Source: Bacillota bacterium (GTDB taxonomy: Bacteria; Bacillota; Clostridia; Lachnospirales; WQUN01). Taken from it: a stretch of DNA of 8,468 nt. The position numbers and the translations under genes are program-made. Below are positions 5,517-8,468 of this stretch, in pieces. The notes below the pieces were generated by a model that was not told the DNA's origin, searched no databases, and worked only from the letters and a program-made list of their open reading frames with translations. Within the stretch, counting starts at the first letter, position 1. Each line of letters opens with the position of its first letter. The stretch is from positions 1 through 8,468 of the forward strand of contig WQUN01000253.1 in NCBI GenBank assembly GCA_009782085.1. Reading direction: 5' to 3'.

Positions 5517-6524
5517 CTATGAAACTCCGGCTTGGCTGAGCTGATAAGCCACGTCGATTATCATGTCCTCCTGGCCGCCGACCATGCCGCGCCGGCCCAG
5601 CTCCACCAAAATGTCCCTCGGCTCCAGCTTATACTTGTCCGCGGCGTTGTACACGTGCAGCAAAAAAGAGGAGTAAACGCCCGCGTAGCCGAGCATCAGC
5701 GAGCCGTTGTCCACGACCTGGGGACGCTGCAACAGCGGGTCCACCACGTCGCGGGCCAGATCCATCAGCCTGTAGAAGTCCGTCCCCGTCTCGACGCCGC
5801 GGCGCTTCAGCACGCCGGCGAGCACCTCCAGCTGGGTGTTCCCGGCCCCCGCGCCCATGCCGCGCAAGGTAGCGTCCAGATATTCCGCCCCCGCGTCCAC
5901 GGCTGCCAAGGTGTTGGCCATCGCCAGCGCCAGGTTGTTGTGCGAGTGCCAGCCGACTGGTATCTTCACGGCGGAGCGCACCGCCTTCACGCGTTCCGCC
6001 ACCCCCTCCGGCATGAGATACCCGGCCGAATCAGCCATGTTCAAGTAATCCGCGCCGTAGCTCTCCATCTTCGCGGCCTCGGACGCAGCCGTTTCCGCGC
6101 TTGCCATATGCACCATCATCAAAAAGCCGACGGCCGTCATGCCCATTTCCTTGGCAGCCGCGATATGCTGGGCGCTCACGTCGGCCTCCGTCACGTGGGC
6201 GGCCACGCGCGCCACCGTCGCGCCGGCGTCTTTGGCGCGTTTCAGGTCCTCGATCGTCCCGATGCCCGGAAGCAGAAGCGCCGCGATTTTGGAGCGCTTC
6301 ACCCTGGAGGCCGCCGCCCGGATCAGGTCGAACTCGCTGGTCTTGGAAAAACCGTATGTATAGCTGGACCCGCCCAGGCCGTCCCCGTGCGAGATCTCCA
6401 TAATCGGAACGCCGGCCTGGTCCAGGCCCTCCGCGATAGCCGCCACCTGGCCGCAGTCGTAGGAGTGGCGCAGGGCGTGGCTTCCGTCCCGCATGGTCAT
6501 GTCCACCAATGTCACAAAAGCCAT
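5517..6524 (-). CDS. dmpG: 4-hydroxy-2-oxovalerate aldolase
   Basis: The enzyme cleaves 4-hydroxy-2-oxopentanoate to pyruvate and acetaldehyde with a divalent metal (Mn2+ in studied members); also called MhpE, XylK or BphI. The 335 residues fit the family. The N-terminal DMTMRDGSHALRH gives R12, D13 and H16, matching DmpG R17, D18 and H21. The metal-binding HSH motif (GWHSHNNLALAMANT) gives H193 and H195. The following GMGAGAGNTQLEV (222-234) and Y284 (AGVYSSFLLHV) are also conserved. Family members form a heterotetramer with the acylating acetaldehyde dehydrogenase and channel the toxic aldehyde; the adjacent gene encodes exactly that partner. ATG 6524 starts 1 nt after the dehydrogenase stop, with GGAGG (complement of 6533-6537) inside the dehydrogenase 3' end, so tight translational coupling is expected. 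It ends in TAG, followed in frame by the ferredoxin. Confidence 0.97.
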   Translation of the reverse strand: MAFVTLVDMTMRDGSHALRHSYDCGQVAAIAEGLDQAGVPIMEISHGDGLGGSSYTYGFSKTSEFDLIRAAASRVKRSKIAALLLPGIGTIEDLKRAKDAGATVARVAAHVTEADVSAQHIAAAKEMGMTAVGFLMMVHMASAETAASEAAKMESYGADYLNMADSAGYLMPEGVAERVKAVRSAVKIPVGWHSHNNLALAMANTLAAVDAGAEYLDATLRGMGAGAGNTQLEVLAGVLKRRGVETGTDFYRLMDLARDVVDPLLQRPQVVDNGSLMLGYAGVYSSFLLHVYNAADKYKLEPRDILVELGRRGMVGGQEDMIIDVAYQLSQAGVS

Positions 6525-6525
6525 G

Positions 6526-7410
6526 TCACGCGCCTCCGTCTTTGCCGAGCATCCCGGCGGCTATGCGCTCCGCGGCCGCTATCGCCGCCGAGTTGATTAT
6601 GTCCAGGTTCCCGGAATAATCCGGCAGGAAGTCCCCCTGCCCCCGCACCTGGACGATGGTGGTCACCTTATCGCCGTCCAGCATCGGCGGCACGCGGAGC
6701 TGGTACCCGGGCACATACGCCTTCAATTCCGCCACCATCCCGTCGATGGAGGCGCGTATGCGCTCCAGGCCGACGGACGGGTCCTTCACCCTCACCAGGA
6801 TCGTGTTGGTCATCATAAGCGGCGGCTCCGCCGGGTTCAGCACGATGATGGCCTTGCCCCTGTCGGCTCCGCCGACGGTTTCTATGGCCTTCGCGGTCGT
6901 CTCCGTGAATTCGTCCATATTGGCCCTGGTCCCGGGGCCGGCGCTTTTGGAGGAGATACAGGCCACTATTTCGGCGTAGGCCGCCCCGGCGACGCGTTCT
7001 ATCGCGTGTATGACCGGGATCGTGGCCTGGCCGCCGCAGGTCACCATGTTGATATCCGGCTCGGCGCGCAGCGCCGCCAGGTTCACGCAGGGCACGCAGT
7101 ACGGCCCCAGAGCCGCGGGCGTCAGGTCGATCGAGACTATGCCGGCCTCTTTCAGCGCCGGCCCGTTGAATTTGACGTGGGCGGCGGCGCTGGTGGCGTC
7201 GAAGGCGATACGGATTTCCGTTTGCGCGGTTATGGATTTTACGCCCTCCACGGAGACCGGCACGCCCAAAGACGCCGCGCGCTTTATGCCCTCGGACTCC
7301 ACGATGCCGGCCATCATGCCCATTTCGAGGTTCCCGCTCCTGAAAACCTTATACATCAGATCGGCGCCGATGTTGCCCGGCCCGATGATCCCCACTTTCA
7401 CCTTGCTCAT
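6526..7410 (-). CDS. dmpF: Acetaldehyde dehydrogenase (acylating)
   Basis: The enzyme oxidises acetaldehyde with NAD+ and CoA to acetyl-CoA, the final step of the meta pathway; also called MhpF or BphJ. The 294 residues start with a Rossmann motif, KVKVGIIGPGNIGADL (G10-x-G12-xx-G15). The catalytic cysteine is C125 in NMVTCGGQATIP. The dimerisation and CoA-domain hallmarks ISSKSAGPGTRANMDEFT (152-169), LNPAEPPLMMTNT and the C-terminal DYSGNLDIINSAA are present. It pairs with the aldolase encoded immediately downstream for aldehyde channelling. The start ATG at 7410 overlaps the hydratase stop TGA by ATGA (7407-7410), and GGAGG (complement of 7421-7425) lies 10 nt upstream within the hydratase coding sequence, so the genes are translationally coupled. 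Confidence 0.97.
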   Translation of the reverse strand: MSKVKVGIIGPGNIGADLMYKVFRSGNLEMGMMAGIVESEGIKRAASLGVPVSVEGVKSITAQTEIRIAFDATSAAAHVKFNGPALKEAGIVSIDLTPAALGPYCVPCVNLAALRAEPDINMVTCGGQATIPVIHAIERVAGAAYAEIVACISSKSAGPGTRANMDEFTETTAKAIETVGGADRGKAIIVLNPAEPPLMMTNTILVRVKDPSVGLERIRASIDGMVAELKAYVPGYQLRVPPMLDGDKVTTIVQVRGQGDFLPDYSGNLDIINSAAIAAAERIAAGMLGKDGGA

Positions 7411-8198
7411 ACGAACCTAGCCTCCAAGCTCCCGAAATCGGTGAACTCCGCCCGGAAAACGTCGCCTTTTAAGGCGGAAGGCGCGGCGGACAGCGCCCCG
7501 GACAGCACGACCTCCCCGGCCATGAGCGCCACGCCGTAGCCCCAGAGCTTGTTCGCCAGCCACGCCACGGATATGCGTGGATCGCCCAGAACAGCCGCTC
7601 CGACGCCCTCGTTCATCAGGACCGCGTTCGCGCCCTCGATTTTATAGAGTTTCATGCCGACGGCGGCCAGGTCGGCCGATTTGGGCGAGAGCTTTATACT
7701 GCCCAGCATATATCGGCCGGACGAGGCGTTGTCGGCCACGGTGTCCGGAAGCCTGATTTTCCAGTCCGCCACGCGGGAATCCACGATCTCGAACGCGCCG
7801 GCCACGTATTCAGTGGCGTCCTCCACGTCCTCCGGCGTGACTTTCCCGCCGCGCAGGTCTTTTTTCAGCACGAAGGCCAGCTCCGCCTCGATCTTCGGCA
7901 ATATCAGCGCGCCGGCGTCCACGAGGCCGTCCGCGCAGTCCATCGCGGCGAACAGATGCCCGTAGTCCGGCTCGTCCACGCCCAGCTGTTTTTGCATCGC
8001 CAAAGAGGTCAGCCCGATCTTCTTTCCTGAGACCGTGTGGCCCATGGAGAGCGCGCGGCGGACGTTTTCGAGCTGGACGGCGTAGGCGTCGTCCGTTGTA
8101 AACGACGGATCGCGGCCGGTTATCGGCGGTATAGGACGGCGCGAGCGCTCGGCGGCGAATAATTCGTCGGCGTAGGATATTATTTGTTTTTTGTCCAC
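7407..8198 (-). CDS. dmpE: 2-hydroxypenta-2,4-dienoate (2-oxopent-4-enoate) hydratase
   Basis: The enzyme adds water to 2-hydroxypenta-2,4-dienoate to give 4-hydroxy-2-oxopentanoate, substrate of the aldolase; homologues are XylJ and MhpD. With the GTG start at 8198 it has 263 residues, the usual length (about 260-269). This start is chosen because GGGAGG (complement of 8207-8212) lies 8 nt upstream and the N-terminus then matches the family (DKKQIISYADELFAAE). The open frame to ATG 8300 would translate the palindromic element and is rejected. Visible motifs are GKKIGLTSLAMQKQLGV (58-74), the metal-binding E104 and E106 (KIEAELAFVLKKDL) with E137 (AFEIVDS), and DWKIRLPDTVADNASSG (145-161). 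The QLGVDEPDYG and DTVADNAS wording fits hydratases better than the related 4-oxalocrotonate decarboxylases, though the two families overlap. It is the first gene of the operon inside this window. Confidence 0.92.
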   Translation of the reverse strand: MDKKQIISYADELFAAERSRRPIPPITGRDPSFTTDDAYAVQLENVRRALSMGHTVSGKKIGLTSLAMQKQLGVDEPDYGHLFAAMDCADGLVDAGALILPKIEAELAFVLKKDLRGGKVTPEDVEDATEYVAGAFEIVDSRVADWKIRLPDTVADNASSGRYMLGSIKLSPKSADLAAVGMKLYKIEGANAVLMNEGVGAAVLGDPRISVAWLANKLWGYGVALMAGEVVLSGALSAAPSALKGDVFRAEFTDFGSLEARFV

Positions 8199-8253
8199 GA
8201 AATCGACCTCCCGCGTCACGACAAACGCATGAACATACAAATTGCACAACGAA
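8199..8253 (-). promoter_or_regulatory. Short leader of the meta-cleavage operon
   Basis: This 55-nt stretch holds the hydratase ribosome binding site (GGGAGG, complement of 8207-8212) and the motif CAAATTGCAC (8238-8247), whose inverted partner GTGCAAATTG lies at 8309-8318 with 9 of 10 matching bases. I found no pair of -35 and -10 boxes at proper spacing here or in 8282-8374, so the promoter position is open. Confidence 0.35.
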
Positions 8254-8351
8254 TGTAGGGCGCGCCGACCGCGGCGCGCCGAGCTTGCAACAATATTCAT
8301 TGCAAATAGTGCAAATTGAGTGGCGGCGCGCCGGGGTCGGCGCGCCCTACA
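8254..8351. repeat. 98-bp palindromic (REP/MITE-like) element with 28-bp arms
   Basis: The arms 8254-8281 (starting TGTAGGGCGCGCCGACC) and 8324-8351 are inverted copies: 17 perfect base pairs, one mismatch (8271 versus 8334), then 10 more perfect pairs. The arms are almost pure GC and contain several GGCGCGCC cores, in sharp contrast to the AT-rich 42-nt centre (8282-8323). Short GC-rich elements beginning TGTAGGG are known to recur between genes in many high-GC Clostridia-like genomes (from memory). It may act as a mobile non-autonomous repeat, an mRNA-end hairpin or a binding site. Confidence 0.85.
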
Positions 8352-8374
8352 ACAAAAGGAACTCTAATTTTAGG

Positions 8375-8468
8375 AACTGTCCAGAAATAAACTGATCAAA
8401 TATTTTTTTGAAACGCCGTAGAAGCGTTCGTCGTTTCAAAAAAATGTGCATGTTATTTCTGGACAGTT
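8375..8468. mobile_element. MITE-like element with 16-bp terminal inverted repeats (may extend past the window edge)
   Basis: AACTGTCCAGAAATAA (8375-8390) and its exact inverse TTATTTCTGGACAGTT (8453-8468) bound a 94-bp segment. Inside is a second perfect inverted repeat of 14 bp, ATTTTTTTGAAACG (8402-8415) and CGTTTCAAAAAAAT (8432-8445). The segment has no coding capacity. Terminal repeats with nested symmetry and small size are typical of miniature inverted-repeat elements mobilised by a full-length insertion sequence elsewhere. The two G residues before the left end (8373-8374) suggest the true terminus could be GGAACTGTCC, with the matching CC just outside the window. The parent family is not identified. 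Confidence 0.7.

Noticed and set aside
4436..7539. Long plus-strand open frames (4436-5215, 5532-6596, 6493-7539)
   Set aside because: They lie opposite well-identified minus-strand enzymes, are rich in Arg, His, Gly and Val, and show no domain; they reflect high GC at third codon positions.
8199..8300. In-frame N-terminal extension of the hydratase to ATG 8300
   Set aside because: It translates half of the palindromic element; GTG 8198 has a proper ribosome binding site and gives the family length.
8199..8400. Sigma-70-type promoter for the meta-cleavage operon
   Set aside because: Isolated TTGCAC, TATGTT and TAAAAT boxes occur on the minus strand but none pair at 16-18 nt spacing.
1..8468. 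tRNA or rRNA genes
   Set aside because: No cloverleaf-like or rRNA-like stretch was recognised in the gaps between genes, although no dedicated search could be run.

Overview
The window looks like chromosomal DNA from a high-GC bacterium with strong AGGAGG-type ribosome binding sites. An aldo/keto reductase with a C-terminal double 4Fe-4S domain and compact same-strand operons suggest an anaerobic or facultative lineage such as high-GC Clostridia (Bacillota). This is an inference from gene style; no taxonomic marker other than rpsT is present.

Left part, + strand: the C-terminal end of a putative exported protein (1-488, cut by the window edge) is followed by an overlooked 40-residue small ORF (527-649) with an excellent ribosome binding site. 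A 250-bp non-coding stretch (650-899) follows. It holds a roughly symmetric cluster of four copies of a ~20-bp motif, a perfect 11-bp hairpin and a possible leader peptide whose stop overlaps the start of malQ. The malQ gene (900-2612) encodes a 570-residue 4-alpha-glucanotransferase with all catalytic residues and two segments longer than usual.

Middle, - strand: the ferredoxin-domain aldo/keto reductase (2620-3750) converges on malQ with a 7-nt gap. Upstream of it lies rpsT (ribosomal protein S20, 3851-4117), with a near-consensus promoter (4144-4172) and a clear intrinsic terminator (3778-3822).

Right part, - strand: a compact five-gene meta-cleavage operon reads from right to left. The order is 2-hydroxypenta-2,4-dienoate hydratase (7407-8198), acylating acetaldehyde dehydrogenase (6526-7410), 4-hydroxy-2-oxovalerate aldolase (5517-6524), a XylT-like 2Fe-2S ferredoxin (5220-5510) and catechol 2,3-dioxygenase (4268-5194), then a GC-rich hairpin terminator (4222-4249). 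Together these would open catechol with O2, keep the dioxygenase iron reduced, and turn the C5 dienoate into pyruvate and acetyl-CoA. The middle steps that remove C1 from the ring-cleavage product (hydrolase, or dehydrogenase, tautomerase and decarboxylase) are not in the window.

The operon's upstream side (8199-8468) carries two palindromic repeat elements back to back. One is a 98-bp element with 28-bp arms (8254-8351). The other is a MITE-like element with 16-bp terminal inverted repeats (8375-8468) that reaches the window edge. I found no wholly unknown multi-gene system. The least explained parts are the small ORF, the malQ leader region, the non-ATG in-frame start of the ferredoxin, and the two palindromic elements.
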